A DNA stretch of 64,000 nt from an uncultured Cocleimonas sp. (GCF_947495625.1 NZ_CANLZW010000027.1:1-64000); one strand, 5' to 3'. Numbered from the stretch's first letter, positions 46,893 through 56,565 are shown. Made by a program: numbers and translations. Notes: generated by a model from the sequence alone, not told the origin.

Positions 46893-46926
46893 TAAAAAAA
46901 GGCGGATCTAATGATTCGCCTTTTTC
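46893..46926. terminator. Intrinsic terminator after HAO cluster
   Basis: AGGCGGATC/GATTCGCCT stem (one G-U pair), four-base loop, A and T runs on both sides; serves both the DsrK-like gene (plus) and the CpxP-like gene (minus). Confidence 0.85.
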
Positions 46927-46949
46927 TTTTGTACTTCTAATTTTTCAAT

Positions 46950-47444
46950 TTATTCAGCATACTTTCTTTTCTTACCGTGTCTGGATTTACGATTTTCATG
47001 CATTGCTTTTTTCGTAGCTTGTTGTTCTGGAGTAAGGATTCCAGCCATTTGCTTGCGTTTGTTTGCTTTTGCAATCGTTGTTGCTCGAACGTTATCAGAC
47101 TCTCTATTTGCTATGCCTGCCACTTTTGCATCGTAATCATCAGCAGTTGGATCAAGATTCATCATCTCAGTACGTAATGCGCGTTTTTCATCTCTGAGCG
47201 GCTTCATCACATTTCTATGATTCTGCATGAGTTCTTGAACTTTAGTCTTCTGCTCAGCAGTTAGACCCAGCTTGGTAGACATTCTGTCAAAACGCTTCTG
47301 CATAAATTCTGATTTATCCATGCCTTTCTTGCCATGCTTTCCACTTTTATTACACATGGAATCAGCATTTGCCATTGTGCCCATCGCTAATGCGCCTGCA
47401 ACTATTGAGCTTAAAAATACTCTTTTTGTCATTCTGTTTTTCAT
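46950..47444 (-). CDS. CpxP/Spy-family periplasmic protein
   Basis: 164 residues, signal peptide to about NADSM. Two LTxxQ motifs (LTAEQ, LTPEQ) in a basic, helical, Met- and Lys-rich protein. Spy/CpxP proteins bind the Cpx sensor or act as chaperones. Located immediately downstream of a CpxA/CpxR-like pair on the same strand. Confidence 0.85.
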   Translation of the reverse strand: MKNRMTKRVFLSSIVAGALAMGTMANADSMCNKSGKHGKKGMDKSEFMQKRFDRMSTKLGLTAEQKTKVQELMQNHRNVMKPLRDEKRALRTEMMNLDPTADDYDAKVAGIANRESDNVRATTIAKANKRKQMAGILTPEQQATKKAMHENRKSRHGKKRKYAE

Positions 47445-47628
47445 GTTTTCTCCATTTAAATAACGCTGAACTTATTAGTACTAAAATTAGTAACGTTAAT
47501 TACTCGTCAGCTATTAGTTTATTCGTTGTTTATTCGTAGTTTGTTTCGATGAATTAATTATGCGATTAAATGGTGTAAATAAGGGTTTAGTCTTTGTAAA
47601 TTTGTGTAAATTATATTTGCACAAATTG

Positions 47629-48969
47629 TTAATCTTCTACGGGTAAGATCACATCAATACACAAACCACCCTGTTCGCGGTTACTGGCAACAATCTCCCC
47701 TTGATGAAATACAATAGAACGTTGTGCTATCGCTAAACCTAAACCATACCCGCCACTATCCCTATCTCTTGCTTGTGAAAGCCTTACAAAAGGTTCGAAT
47801 AGACGCTCTAACTTATCTTCTGGAACACCAGGGCCTCGATCACAAATAGAGATTTTTATTTGAGACTTATTCTTGCTAGTTATCGACACCGAAACTTCTG
47901 TGCCTTCCTTTGTGTATCGGATCGCATTTCTAATGATATTTTCTAAAGCACGGTGCAAAAGCTCTACATTGGCATTTAAAGTCCATGATTGTGAATGCTC
48001 GAAAACTACTTTCTTATTTTTACTGCTCGCTTCAAAATCACAGTCGTTGATAATTGCATCCAATAACTCAGCAATATCAATGAAGTCATCTTTTGGATAT
48101 TGTGCTCCGGCATCTAATCTTGAAAGTGTCAGTGATAGCCCAACCAGTTCATTGAGACGATCCGTTTCGTACTCAATTCTCTGCATTTCAGTCTCTACTT
48201 CTGAACCGGTTTTCTTACGAGCCAACGCTAATGCAACATGCATACGTGCTAAAGGGGAACGCAATTCATGAGAGATATCACTGAGCAATTGTTTTTGATT
48301 GGTAATTAAGCTTTGAAGCCGTGCAGCCATTTGATCAAAGTCTCTGCCAAGATCGGCAATTTCGTCACGACGACCACCCATTTCCTGGGCTACACGCGTA
48401 TCTAACTTGCCCTGCGAAAATTCTTTTGCGGCTGATTGTAATTTCTTAATTGGTTTAGTTAAGTACCAGGCTAACCAGAAACATACTAGGCTACTCAGTA
48501 ATACTGCGATACCAAACCACAAAATGAAAACGCCTTTTGAGCCACGAAATTCTTTATACATTCGCGAGACAGTACTCTGATTTTGAAGTTTTTTCGGCGC
48601 AGCTGTAAATATTCTGTAAGTAACACCATCAATAGATTCAACGGATTCAAACTCAGTTAAGTCTGGAGCATCGACTGAAAATGAACGACCTAAAACATCA
48701 TTGCCAAAACCATCTACAACAAAAAAATCAAGGCGGCGTGATGTGAGTTTTTTATTTTCGAGGAATTCAATCGCAGCTTCTTCCCCACCGTAATACAGAA
48801 TTTGCCGCAACGACTCAACACGGTTATCAATAAAACGGGAACGGTATTCCTGTTGCGTATTGTCATCTGAGTTTTTGATATAAATGGCTGTGCCCCAAGA
48901 CGCACCGACACCAATCAAAATCAGTGTTAGCCAAAACCACAGAAAAATTTTCCAGAATAAACGACCCAT
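47629..48969 (-). CDS. CpxA-like sensor histidine kinase
   Basis: 446 residues. Two membrane helices (about 8-30 and 147-170) flank a periplasmic sensor; HAMP domain (TKPIKKLQSAAKEFSQGKLD); phospho-acceptor SHELRSPLARM with His234; NIIRNAIRYT, DRGPGVP and GGYGLGLAIAQ ATP-binding motifs. The RSPLARM H-box is that of CpxA. Translation follows the response regulator gene by seven bases. Confidence 0.9.
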   Translation of the reverse strand: MGRLFWKIFLWFWLTLILIGVGASWGTAIYIKNSDDNTQQEYRSRFIDNRVESLRQILYYGGEEAAIEFLENKKLTSRRLDFFVVDGFGNDVLGRSFSVDAPDLTEFESVESIDGVTYRIFTAAPKKLQNQSTVSRMYKEFRGSKGVFILWFGIAVLLSSLVCFWLAWYLTKPIKKLQSAAKEFSQGKLDTRVAQEMGGRRDEIADLGRDFDQMAARLQSLITNQKQLLSDISHELRSPLARMHVALALARKKTGSEVETEMQRIEYETDRLNELVGLSLTLSRLDAGAQYPKDDFIDIAELLDAIINDCDFEASSKNKKVVFEHSQSWTLNANVELLHRALENIIRNAIRYTKEGTEVSVSITSKNKSQIKISICDRGPGVPEDKLERLFEPFVRLSQARDRDSGGYGLGLAIAQRSIVFHQGEIVASNREQGGLCIDVILPVED

Positions 48970-48976
48970 TACTGGC

Positions 48977-49654
48977 TTACGATTGAACCGTTAATTGATA
49001 ACCGATGCCGCGAACGGTTTGAATCATATCCTGATCTTCATCACCCAGTTTCTGGCGTAACTTACTCATGTGCATATCGATACTACGATCGTAGGCAGTC
49101 AGCTTTTTACCTAAGGCTTGCTCTGAAAGTGTTTCTTTATCAACCACTTGACCGACCTGGCGAGCGAGCGCCTCTAATAAATTATATTCGCTACTGGTTA
49201 ACGGCAAAGGCTCTGATTTGTAAAAGGCTTTTCGTGATTTAGGGTGTACTTCCAATTCACCTGTTTTAATTTCTTCTTGTACTTGCGGGGCAAATTGAGT
49301 TCTACGCAACACGGCTTTTAGTCGAGCGACAAGCTCTCTTGGATTACACGGCTTAGGTAAATAATCATCAGCGCCCATTTCAAGGCCAACGATTCTATCT
49401 ACATCTTCGCCTTTAGCGGTTAGCATAATCACCGGCGTTGACTGGCTTTGACGTAATTCACGTAACACTGAAAAACCATCCATTTCTGGCATCATCACAT
49501 CTAACACAATCGCATCGTAGTTTTTGCTACGCGCCTGATTCAAACCTGCTAAACCATCATTAGCCTGATCGACATTAAACGATTCAGAAGTGAGGTATTC
49601 ACTTAACATACTCGTTAATTCTGTGTCGTCATCTACAAGTAATATATCAGCCAT
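48977..49654 (-). CDS. CpxR-like response regulator
   Basis: 225 residues. Receiver with DDD acidic pocket (8-10), phospho-Asp52 (VLDVMMPEMDG) and Lys106-like KP switch; OmpR-type winged helix with LTSSEYNLLEALARQVGQ and YDRSIDMHMSKLRQKLG. First of the regulator-sensor operon; CpxP-like gene is the last. Confidence 0.92.
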   Translation of the reverse strand: MADILLVDDDTELTSMLSEYLTSESFNVDQANDGLAGLNQARSKNYDAIVLDVMMPEMDGFSVLRELRQSQSTPVIMLTAKGEDVDRIVGLEMGADDYLPKPCNPRELVARLKAVLRRTQFAPQVQEEIKTGELEVHPKSRKAFYKSEPLPLTSSEYNLLEALARQVGQVVDKETLSEQALGKKLTAYDRSIDMHMSKLRQKLGDEDQDMIQTVRGIGYQLTVQS

Positions 49655-49750
49655 AATTATTATCTAATTTGAAAAGAAGTTGTATTTTGCCATAGGATGA
49701 GGCTTTAACGCTTTCTTTTACATAAAATTACAACGTAACTAGATAACTTT

Positions 49751-49778
49751 GATAGTTGATAGTTGATAGTTGATAGTT
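49751..49778. repeat. Tandem heptamer, four copies
   Basis: Four contiguous copies of GATAGTT, just upstream of a paired dispersed repeat and outside any gene. Confidence 0.85.
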
Positions 49779-49789
49779 ATAAACTAGAA

Positions 49790-49858
49790 AGGTCACCCCC
49801 CACCTTTAGGGCACTTTTTATCATTTAGAAAAATAGCCTATAAGTGGGGGGGTGTATC
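49790..49858. repeat. Dispersed repeat pair, head-to-head, copy 14
   Basis: A forward unit (GGTCACCCCCCACCTTTAGG...T-run, 49790-49820) faces a reverse unit (49829-49858, minus strand ACACCCCCCCACTTATAGGC). The two units are diverged, unlike the perfect pair at 11557. Lies after the rhodanese stop, before the response regulator promoter. Confidence 0.85.
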
Positions 49859-49933
49859 AAATATATGAATTCAAAAAGAATATTTTATTAGAATAATTAA
49901 AGTGATCTTATGAATTAAATACACTTTATCGCC

Positions 49934-50800
49934 TTATGCTGCAGCCCAGATTTGATGACCTTCTTCTATGGGTAATTCTGGATCTCTTGACCACTCATTC
50001 CATGAACCAAAATAAATCCTAACATCTTTAACACCCGCTTCCTTTAAAGCGATATAAGTATTTGAGGCCCTGGCGCCTTTGAAACAATACACATAGACGG
50101 TAGAGTCTGGGCCTATACCAACCGTTGCACTTTCTGCTTGTAACTCTTCTTTAGATTTAAATACCGGTACTTCTTCACCCGGTTTCATCATGCGATACCA
50201 CTCTAACCATACTGCGCCTGGAATACGTCCTTTTCTTGGGCAAAAATCGATTCCATATGGAGATGAACTTGTAGCTACCCATTCATCAACATCTCTGACG
50301 TCTAATTTTATAATCTCAGGTTTATTAAGGGATTCAAGCATGTCATCTTTTGTAAGCATGACATTTGCAGCAGAGGTATCTACCGGAAACGTTTTGGCTT
50401 CTGGAGTTGAAGTAACATCTGAAATAGGTAACTTTTCTGCCAGCCAGCCCTTATAGCCACCGTGTAAAATTGCTGCTTTTGGATAACCAAGAAACTCTAG
50501 TAAAAAATAACCTCGGCAAGATTGACCAAATCCTGTGTCCATCGAATCTTCATAAATGACGGCTACCTCTTCACCGGATAATCCAGCATCACCAAAAGCT
50601 GAAGCAAACTTTCCACGTAATTCCTCAAGTCCCTCTTTTGTAGAAGTGGCTAGGAATGTAAAAATATCATGCAGGTTTACGGCACCCGGAATGTGACCAG
50701 CAGCATAAGCTTCAGGTGATCGGGTATCAATGATTACTGTGGGTAATGATTCCGCCATTTGTTGCAACTGGTGAGGCGAAATTAATATTTTATCTGTCAT
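49934..50800 (-). CDS. Tandem-domain sulfurtransferase (rhodanese, SseA-like)
   Basis: 288 residues, cytoplasmic, two rhodanese domains. Only the second is catalytic, with Cys239 in YCFKGARAS; the first has SMDTGFG in place of a Cys loop. The active loop differs from thiosulfate or 3-mercaptopyruvate types. It is 54 bases after cynS, so both share the sigma-54 promoter at 51427. It would transfer sulfane sulfur, for instance from a thiocyanate or persulfide intermediate; the substrate is inferred only. Confidence 0.88.
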   Translation of the reverse strand: MTDKILISPHQLQQMAESLPTVIIDTRSPEAYAAGHIPGAVNLHDIFTFLATSTKEGLEELRGKFASAFGDAGLSGEEVAVIYEDSMDTGFGQSCRGYFLLEFLGYPKAAILHGGYKGWLAEKLPISDVTSTPEAKTFPVDTSAANVMLTKDDMLESLNKPEIIKLDVRDVDEWVATSSSPYGIDFCPRKGRIPGAVWLEWYRMMKPGEEVPVFKSKEELQAESATVGIGPDSTVYVYCFKGARASNTYIALKEAGVKDVRIYFGSWNEWSRDPELPIEEGHQIWAAA

Positions 50801-50854
50801 AATGTTATTCTCCTGAGACTGTTTGTGAGTAAAGTTATGGTCTAAAACATTGGT

Positions 50855-51295
50855 TCACCAAGACTTATACGGGAGGAATTTTCCATTCATGGTTATTACT
50901 ACGCGATCACCCATTGGGTTCTCTTCTTTATCGATATGCATTGAATAATCAATTGCACTCATAATTCCGTCACCAAACTTTTCATGGATAATTTCTTTGA
51001 TAGTTTCACCGTATACACCCACTATTTCATAGAAACGATAAATAACAGGGTCTGTCGGAACCAACTTATCCCAACTCTTGTGGGGGAACTCTTGTAAGGT
51101 TTCAGCAACATCTTCTGAGAGTCCAAGTATTTCGGTGACTTTATATGCTGCTTCTTCACTTAATGAATTCATACCTAGACAGGCTGAAGTAAGAAATACC
51201 GGAGAAATTCCAACTTTTTCACTCAAGGTTTCCCAACTTGTATTCGTAGATTTTTTAGCTGCCATTATTTCTTCAGTCATTTCAATTTTTTTCAT
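50855..51295 (-). CDS. cynS: Cyanate hydratase (cyanase)
   Basis: 146 residues. Converts cyanate and bicarbonate to ammonia and CO2 via carbamate. Catalytic Arg87, Glu90 and Ser113 are present (YRFYE and IMSAID), matching Escherichia coli Arg96, Glu99 and Ser122. DKLVPTDPVIYRFYE and HEKFGDGIMSAID are diagnostic. Slightly shorter N-terminal helix than Escherichia coli (156). GGAG seven bases before the ATG. First gene of a minus-strand operon with the tandem rhodanese. Nitrogen limitation control fits its sigma-54 promoter. Confidence 0.96.
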   Translation of the reverse strand: MKKIEMTEEIMAAKKSTNTSWETLSEKVGISPVFLTSACLGMNSLSEEAAYKVTEILGLSEDVAETLQEFPHKSWDKLVPTDPVIYRFYEIVGVYGETIKEIIHEKFGDGIMSAIDYSMHIDKEENPMGDRVVITMNGKFLPYKSW

Positions 51296-51426
51296 GTTAA
51301 CTCCTGTTTTTTTTAAAATTAAATAGCTACCAATCCATCAAAACATCGTACTTTCAATTGAAGTTCTTCCGGCTTGCTACCTATTGCATATTCCTGATTT
51401 ATCTCATGCGTCTTCGATTTTGAGGG

Positions 51427-51442
51427 AGCAATTTGCATGCCA
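51427..51442 (-). promoter_or_regulatory. Sigma-54 promoter of cynS operon
   Basis: Minus strand TGGCATGCAAATTGCT matches TGGCAYGN4TTGCW exactly. The cynS ATG is about 130 bases further on. The activator site at 51520 lies 88.5 bp (site centre to -24 edge) upstream. Confidence 0.85.
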
Positions 51443-51519
51443 AAATAGATAAGTTATTGTTTTTCATATATTAAATTAGGTATTCTGAATATAAAGCCAG
51501 AATGATATTGAAATAGTGT

Positions 51520-51541
51520 CCGACATTGTCGTCAATGTCGG
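51520..51541. promoter_or_regulatory. Inverted-repeat activator site between divergent sigma-54 promoters
   Basis: CCGACATTG-TCGT-CAATGTCGG, perfect 9-base arms. Its centre is 77.5 bp from the ABC-transporter promoter edge and 88.5 bp from the cynS promoter, an 11-base difference, so both lie on a similar helical face. It probably binds the NifA-like protein encoded at 54817. Confidence 0.75.
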
Positions 51542-51607
51542 CACAAAAACTGCGCTAATTGATAAAGAAAATTAGATTGGCCCCTTTAAACAAGCTGTTA
51601 CAGGTTT

Positions 51608-51623
51608 TGGCACAGTGATTGCA
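51608..51623 (+). promoter_or_regulatory. Sigma-54 promoter of ABC transporter operon
   Basis: TGGCACAGTGATTGCA, with invariant GG and GC at the required distance. A TTG start for the transporter ORF at 51619 would fall inside the -12 box, which decides for ATG 51658. Confidence 0.88.
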
Positions 51624-51657
51624 AGATAACTCAGTAATTGAACATGAGTTATTCACT

Positions 51658-52470
51658 ATGAGCGCTAATATAAATATTGATTTCATTTCGCATACTTTTA
51701 AAGGTCAGGAAAAACCAACCCTCAAAGATATCGCGTTAAATATCGCTGCAGGTGAGAGAGTAGCCTTAATTGGCCGGAGTGGATGCGGCAAATCCACCCT
51801 GCTTCATATGCTCGCGGGTTTGTTGATACCCAGTGAAGGTTGTGTGCGAATTAAGAGTCACCAGGTTACAAAACCAAGCGCTAAATGGAATATGATGTTT
51901 CAGAAACCATCACTATATCCATGGATGAATGTCAGAAAAAATATAGAGCTTGGCTTAACCTTTGCGGGTGTGAAAGACCCAGAAAAAATCGACTATCTCC
52001 TAGATCTGGTTGATTTAAGTGATAAGGCCGATGCTCACGTACAAAGCTTATCAGGTGGACAACAACAACGTGTAGCGCTCGCTAGATCGTTAGCAACATC
52101 TCCAGAAGTACTATTACTCGATGAACCTTTTTCAGCGCTTGATGCTTTTACCCGAGCCAGTCTTCAAGATGAAGTAGCGGGTATAACAGAAAAAGAAGAC
52201 CTCACAATGGTTCTTGTTACCCATGACATCGATGAAGCTGTCGCCATGGGAGATAGAGTATTAATCATGTCTGCCAACCCTGGAAGTATCGTTGGAGAAG
52301 TTAAAGTCGACCTACCATTTCCTAGAGAAAGAAGCAGCAGTGAATTCAATCTTGTGAAAGAGCAATTGATGAAGACTTTCGAATCTCTTGTTGGAGATTC
52401 TGCCCCAGTTAATATTTCTCCCATAGAGTCGCATGCAACTGAACCTGAAGATAAAGCAGATGCTGCTTAA
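51658..52470 (+). CDS. ABC importer ATPase, nitrate/sulfonate/taurine type
   Basis: About 270 residues. Walker A GRSGCGKST, Q-loop FQKPSLYPW, signature LSGGQQQR, Walker B LLLLDEPFSALD, switch His in VTHDIDEA. This is the NrtD/SsuB/TauB class. Acts with the binding protein at 52554 and permease at 53795. The start was chosen at ATG 51658 because upstream frame overlaps the sigma-54 promoter. The transported compound may contain nitrogen and/or sulfur; not decidable. Confidence 0.93.
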   Translation: MSANINIDFISHTFKGQEKPTLKDIALNIAAGERVALIGRSGCGKSTLLHMLAGLLIPSEGCVRIKSHQVTKPSAKWNMMFQKPSLYPWMNVRKNIELGLTFAGVKDPEKIDYLLDLVDLSDKADAHVQSLSGGQQQRVALARSLATSPEVLLLDEPFSALDAFTRASLQDEVAGITEKEDLTMVLVTHDIDEAVAMGDRVLIMSANPGSIVGEVKVDLPFPRERSSSEFNLVKEQLMKTFESLVGDSAPVNISPIESHATEPEDKADAA

Positions 52471-52553
52471 ATATTTTTGTAGTCACTTACGCTAATTAAT
52501 CTAGCCCACTTACCTAATACGAAACTAGACAAACCATAAATCAGGAGTTAACC

Positions 52554-53798
52554 ATGAGCAAATACGAAGATGATAAATTAGATTTAGATTATTTGAATAA
52601 ATATGAAATGAGTCGCCGTGATTTCATGATGGATATGATGGCGATGGGAGGACTGGCTGCAGGAATGACTATGCCAGGACTTGGTTTTGCCAATGCTACA
52701 CCGCCTGATGATGAAGTAGTTAGAATTGGTTATCTTCCTATTACTGATGCAACCGCATTATTAGTTGCTCATGGAATGGGATTCTTTGAAGATGAAGGCC
52801 TTAAATCAGAAAAACCTACATTAATAAGAGGCTGGTCTCCATTAGTGGAAGGATTTGCCGCTGGAAAATTCAATTTGGTGCATTTTCTAAAACCTATCCC
52901 TGTTTGGATGCGTTATAACAACGATTTTCCTGTAAAAATTATGTCATGGGCTCATATTAATGGTTCCGCTTTAGTCGTTGGTAAGCACACTGGCGCAGAA
53001 GACTTTAAAGATCTGGGTGGTATGCAAGTTGCAGTGCCTTATTGGTACTCTATGCACAATATTGTTCTGCAGATGGGTTTACGAAATGCTGGATTAAAAC
53101 CTGTAATTAAAGACCAAAGCGAAAAACTGGCTAAAGATGAAGTCAATCTCACTATCATGCCACCTCCTGATATGCCACCCGCATTAGCAGCGAAAAAAAT
53201 TGATGCATTTATCGTCGCAGAACCATTCAATGCATTCGGAGAGATGAAAGCAGGCGGAAAAATATTGCGCTTCACTGGTGACATGTGGAAAAACCACCCA
53301 TGTTGTGTCATTTGCATGAATGAAAATACGGTGAAAGCCAAACCTGAATGGACACAGAAAGTTATGAACGCCATTGTTAGGGCAGAAGTCTATGCACAAG
53401 AAAACAAAGAAGAAGTAGCAATGATGATGTCCAGAGACGGCAAGAAATATTTACCTATGCCGGGTAAGGCAGTAGTTCGTGCAATGACTGCTTATGATGA
53501 AGCTAGCTACGAAACGCCCAATGCAATTCGTAATAAAACCGAGTTTGAAAATGGAAGAATCGACTTTTCACCCTACCCTTATCCTTCAGCGACAAAGTTA
53601 ATTATTGAATCGATGAATGAGACGCTTGTCGGTGGAGATAAAACCTTCCTCAAAAAACTGGATCCTCAGTTTGTTGCAGATGATCTGGTTGACTATAAAC
53701 ATGTAAAAGTGGCTATGGAAAAATATAAAGGCTGGGAAAAAGCACCGGGAGTTGATCCCGCCAATCCTTTTGAAAGAGAAGAAGTGGTGAAGATATGA
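52554..53798 (+). CDS. ABC substrate-binding protein, NrtA/SsuA-like, Tat-exported
   Basis: 414 residues. Twin-arginine-type signal SRRDFMMDMMAMGGLAAG, then an NMT1/SsuA-like periplasmic binding fold: VVRIGYLPITDATALLVAHGMGFFEDEGL, LVEGFAAGKFNLVHFL, AVPYWYSMHN, PDMPPALAAKKIDAFIVAEPFNAFGE. The longer-than-usual sequence and the ITDATALL start resemble NrtA/CmpA-type proteins more than SsuA. It overlaps the permease start by four bases. Confidence 0.92.
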   Translation: MSKYEDDKLDLDYLNKYEMSRRDFMMDMMAMGGLAAGMTMPGLGFANATPPDDEVVRIGYLPITDATALLVAHGMGFFEDEGLKSEKPTLIRGWSPLVEGFAAGKFNLVHFLKPIPVWMRYNNDFPVKIMSWAHINGSALVVGKHTGAEDFKDLGGMQVAVPYWYSMHNIVLQMGLRNAGLKPVIKDQSEKLAKDEVNLTIMPPPDMPPALAAKKIDAFIVAEPFNAFGEMKAGGKILRFTGDMWKNHPCCVICMNENTVKAKPEWTQKVMNAIVRAEVYAQENKEEVAMMMSRDGKKYLPMPGKAVVRAMTAYDEASYETPNAIRNKTEFENGRIDFSPYPYPSATKLIIESMNETLVGGDKTFLKKLDPQFVADDLVDYKHVKVAMEKYKGWEKAPGVDPANPFEREEVVKI

Positions 53799-54637
53799 GT
53801 TCTGCACAGCCATTCAGTACTACCACATTTGATATTGCAGAAAGTGGCATAGATTGGAAAAAATTTGGTTCTACTTTACTTTCTCAAGTCGGATACCCAA
53901 TAGCAGGAATAGTAATTTTAATATCCATTTGGTGGCTCGGTGGCTGGGCAATTGCCAGCAACCCAGATACAGAGTCATTTGCAGATTTTGCACCTGCTCC
54001 AGCATTTAGTAAATTACTTGAACTGTTTACCAATGGTTATATTTGGGAAGCCGCAATTCCAAGCCTTGAACGTATAGGCCTGGGTCTGTTGTGGGCAGTA
54101 GTAATTGGTGTTCCAGTTGGTGTTGCAGTTGGCTTGTACAGTAATCTTCAAAAGCTAACGAATATCCCTTTTCAATTATTACGTATGATTAGTCCATTGG
54201 CATGGATGCCTATAGCCGTTCTCGCTTTTTCAACATGGAGTGGAGCGATTGTTTTTCTAATTGCTATAGCAGCTGTGTGGCCAATTCTATTTTCAACAGC
54301 TCAGGGAGTACGCCGTATGGATCCTCTCTGGTTTAAAATAGCCAAGAATCTTGGAGCAGATAGTTTAAAGATGTTAATCAAAGTTATCCTTCCTGCAATC
54401 GGTCAGGATATTTTTGCAGGTATTCGATTAGCCGTTGGTGTCGCCTGGATTGTTCTTGTACCGGCAGAATATCTTGGTGTAACGAGTGGTCTTGGATATG
54501 CAATAAATGATGCACGTGACACACTTGAATACGACACCTTGGCAGCCATGGTAGTAGTAATAGGTGTCATAGGTTTCTTTCTAGATGGAATATGTGTTTT
54601 CCTGATAAAGAAATTTAGCTGGCATCAGGAAGGCTAA
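53795..54637 (+). CDS. ABC importer permease
   Basis: 280 residues, six membrane helices, with EAA-type loop (RMDPLWFKIAKNLGADSLKMLIKVILPAI) and the ILVPAEYLGVTSGLGYAIN signature of the nitrate/sulfonate/taurine permeases. Last gene of the operon; overlaps the binding-protein stop (ATGA). Confidence 0.92.
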   Translation: MSSAQPFSTTTFDIAESGIDWKKFGSTLLSQVGYPIAGIVILISIWWLGGWAIASNPDTESFADFAPAPAFSKLLELFTNGYIWEAAIPSLERIGLGLLWAVVIGVPVGVAVGLYSNLQKLTNIPFQLLRMISPLAWMPIAVLAFSTWSGAIVFLIAIAAVWPILFSTAQGVRRMDPLWFKIAKNLGADSLKMLIKVILPAIGQDIFAGIRLAVGVAWIVLVPAEYLGVTSGLGYAINDARDTLEYDTLAAMVVVIGVIGFFLDGICVFLIKKFSWHQEG

Positions 54638-54712
54638 AATTCTAAATACCTTGTTTAAACTGAAACACTTCTACAACAATGATTAAATCCAAGTAAACAT
54701 AAAACTAACAGT

Positions 54713-54757
54713 TCCAAAGCGCTTGTAACCAATTTAATTTTAAGTAAGCGCTTTGGA
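54713..54757. promoter_or_regulatory. 12-base inverted repeat before the activator gene
   Basis: TCCAAAGCGCTT and AAGCGCTTTGGA separated by 21 bases. It could be a permease-operon terminator (no T-run) or an operator of the activator gene. It does not match the activator sites at 51520 and 56464. Confidence 0.5.
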
Positions 54758-54762
54758 CTACT

Positions 54763-54778
54763 TGGCTTAAATCTTGCT
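54763..54778 (+). promoter_or_regulatory. Weak sigma-54-like promoter of activator gene
   Basis: TGGCTTAAATCTTGCT keeps GG-N10-GC spacing and the TTGCT but lacks the AC of the -24 box. Possible autoregulation; less certain than the other three promoters. Confidence 0.4.
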
Positions 54779-54816
54779 TTGTCCTTTTTACACAGTAATA
54801 GAATTGGATATCAAGC

Positions 54817-56427
54817 ATGATTCAAAAAACCCCAAACACTTCAACAGAATCAGAATTATTAGTCATAAGTCAGGCAGCAAAATTGATAACTGATGCCTCG
54901 AATCCCCGACCTGCCATTGAAGGAATATTAAGATTACTCTCTGAGTTACTGGGACTTAATCGCGGACGAGTCGTTTTACCTTCTGAAAATTCTGAACATC
55001 TATCTATTACTTATTCCTATGGTTTGACTGAGGATGAAAGGACAAAAGGTAATTATGTTATTGGAGAAGGTATAACCGGTAGAGTATTCAAATCCGCTCA
55101 GATTGCACTGATTCAAGATATTGATGATGAACCTATTTATTTAACTCGAGCTGTAGATCGAATAAATTTACCAGAGGAAGCTGTTGCATTCTTAGCTGTA
55201 CCTATCATCCTTGACGAACTCCCTATTGGCGTATTGGCTACACATCGATTAAGAAATAGAAATCGACCCTTTCAACGTGATCTAACTCTTTTACAAATAA
55301 TTGCCACATTGATTGGTCAAGTACTTCAAGTTAAAAGCTTGATAGAAGAGCGAACTGCAAATTTACTATCTGAAAACAAATTATTGCGTAATCAGCTAGA
55401 AAGCAAAGCTGCAAAGTACGGAATCATTGGAGAAAGTCAGGCACTTCAACAGGTTGTACAACAGGCATTACAAGTCTCAAAAACTAACGCTACCGTTTTA
55501 TTACTAGGAGAATCTGGAACAGGTAAAGAAAGATTTGCTCGTCTGCAACACCTGGCTAGCGATAGAGCTGATGGACCATTTATTGGAATCAATTGTGCCG
55601 CCATTCCAGCTACATTAATAGAATCAGAATTATTTGGTCATGAAAAAGGCGCTTTTACGGGAGCGACTTCGATGAAAAAAGGTAAAATAGAAATGGCGAA
55701 TGGAGGCACTCTTTTTCTTGATGAAATTGGTGACCTTGAACTTGATTTGCAAGTTAAACTTCTTAAAGTCCTTGAAACGCGCTCGATTCAAAGGGTCGGC
55801 AGCAGTAAGGATTTTCCGATAGATGTTAGAATTTTGGCGGCGACTCACCAAAATTTACAAGAAGCTGTAAACGAACAACGTTTTAGACTCGATTTATTTT
55901 ATCGTTTAAATGTCTTTCCTATTCGACTACCTCCTTTACGTGCGCGACATGGTGATGTGCCACTATTGGCACAACACTTTTTAATTGCGGCAAATGAAGA
56001 ATACGGAAAACAATTAAACTTCTCCATCAGCGCATTAGACTTATTAGAAAATTACTCCTGGCCAGGAAATATCCGTCAACTAGAAAACCTAACAAAACGA
56101 GCAGTATTACTATCCACAAAAAACACAATTGACGGTGGGTTAATAAAAAAAATATTACAAGAGGAACAAGGAATTGTATCGCCAGCTTCAGACAAAAGAA
56201 TAAAAGTAGATAGCTATGAGCATATGAATAATCTTAGCTCAAATAATTCTACAGAGATGAGCGCCTTACGTCCTTATTCTCGTATTCGGAAAGATGAAAT
56301 TGGGGAAATTCAAGATGCTTTGCGTCACAATCGTGGGAATAAAACTAGAGCTGCAATTTCATTAGGACTAACTCCCCGTCAGTTAAGGTACAGAATGCAA
56401 AAACTCAAAATATCATCTAATCTTTGA
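54817..56427 (+). CDS. Sigma-54-dependent activator (GAF-AAA-Fis, NifA-like)
   Basis: 536 residues. GAF domain about 25-180, AAA+ domain with Walker [15 protein letters not shown] sigma-54 contact loop (HEKGAFTGA), Walker [13 protein letters not shown] and sensor [14 protein letters not shown]-like [13 protein letters not shown]-terminal Fis-type [24 protein letters not shown]. The GAF domain may sense a small molecule. Flanked on both sides by sigma-54 promoters and palindromes, it is the obvious activator of the cynS, transporter and OsmC operons. Confidence 0.94.
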   Translation: MIQKTPNTSTESELLVISQAAKLITDASNPRPAIEGILRLLSELLGLNRGRVVLPSENSEHLSITYSYGLTEDERTKGNYVIGEGITGRVFKSAQIALIQDIDDEPIYLTRAVDRINLPEEAVAFLAVPIILDELPIGVLATHRLRNRNRPFQRDLTLLQIIATLIGQVLQVKSLIEERTANLLSENKLLRNQLESKAAKYGIIGESQALQQVVQQALQVSKTNATVLLLGESGTGKERFARLQHLASDRADGPFIGINCAAIPATLIESELFGHEKGAFTGATSMKKGKIEMANGGTLFLDEIGDLELDLQVKLLKVLETRSIQRVGSSKDFPIDVRILAATHQNLQEAVNEQRFRLDLFYRLNVFPIRLPPLRARHGDVPLLAQHFLIAANEEYGKQLNFSISALDLLENYSWPGNIRQLENLTKRAVLLSTKNTIDGGLIKKILQEEQGIVSPASDKRIKVDSYEHMNNLSSNNSTEMSALRPYSRIRKDEIGEIQDALRHNRGNKTRAAISLGLTPRQLRYRMQKLKISSNL

Positions 56428-56463
56428 ATAAACTAGTATGGACAAAATGTCAGCATTCGAATT

Positions 56464-56481
56464 GACATTGTCGACAATTGA
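56464..56481. promoter_or_regulatory. Activator site before OsmC operon
   Basis: GACATTG-TCGA-CAATTGA, with inner palindrome ATTGTCGACAAT. It shares GACATTG-TCG-N-CAAT with the site at 51520. Its centre is 77.5 bp from the -24 edge of the promoter at 56550, exactly the distance seen for the transporter operon. A short GACA-AAA-TGTC repeat lies at 56441-56451. Confidence 0.72.
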
Positions 56482-56549
56482 TTTGCAAATAGAAAATACA
56501 ATAGAGTAAAAAACACATAAGCTACTGATTTTTATTAACTTATGTTTTT

Positions 56550-56565
56550 TGGCACGTTAGTTGCA
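56550..56565 (+). promoter_or_regulatory. Sigma-54 promoter of OsmC operon
   Basis: TGGCACGTTAGTTGCA, perfect match to the consensus. 44 bases before the OsmC start. Confidence 0.92.

Noticed and set aside
54763-54778. Treating this as a sure sigma-54 promoter.
   Set aside because: The -24 box lacks the AC dinucleotide and there is no activator site of the 51520 type 77 bp upstream, so it is listed only as weak.
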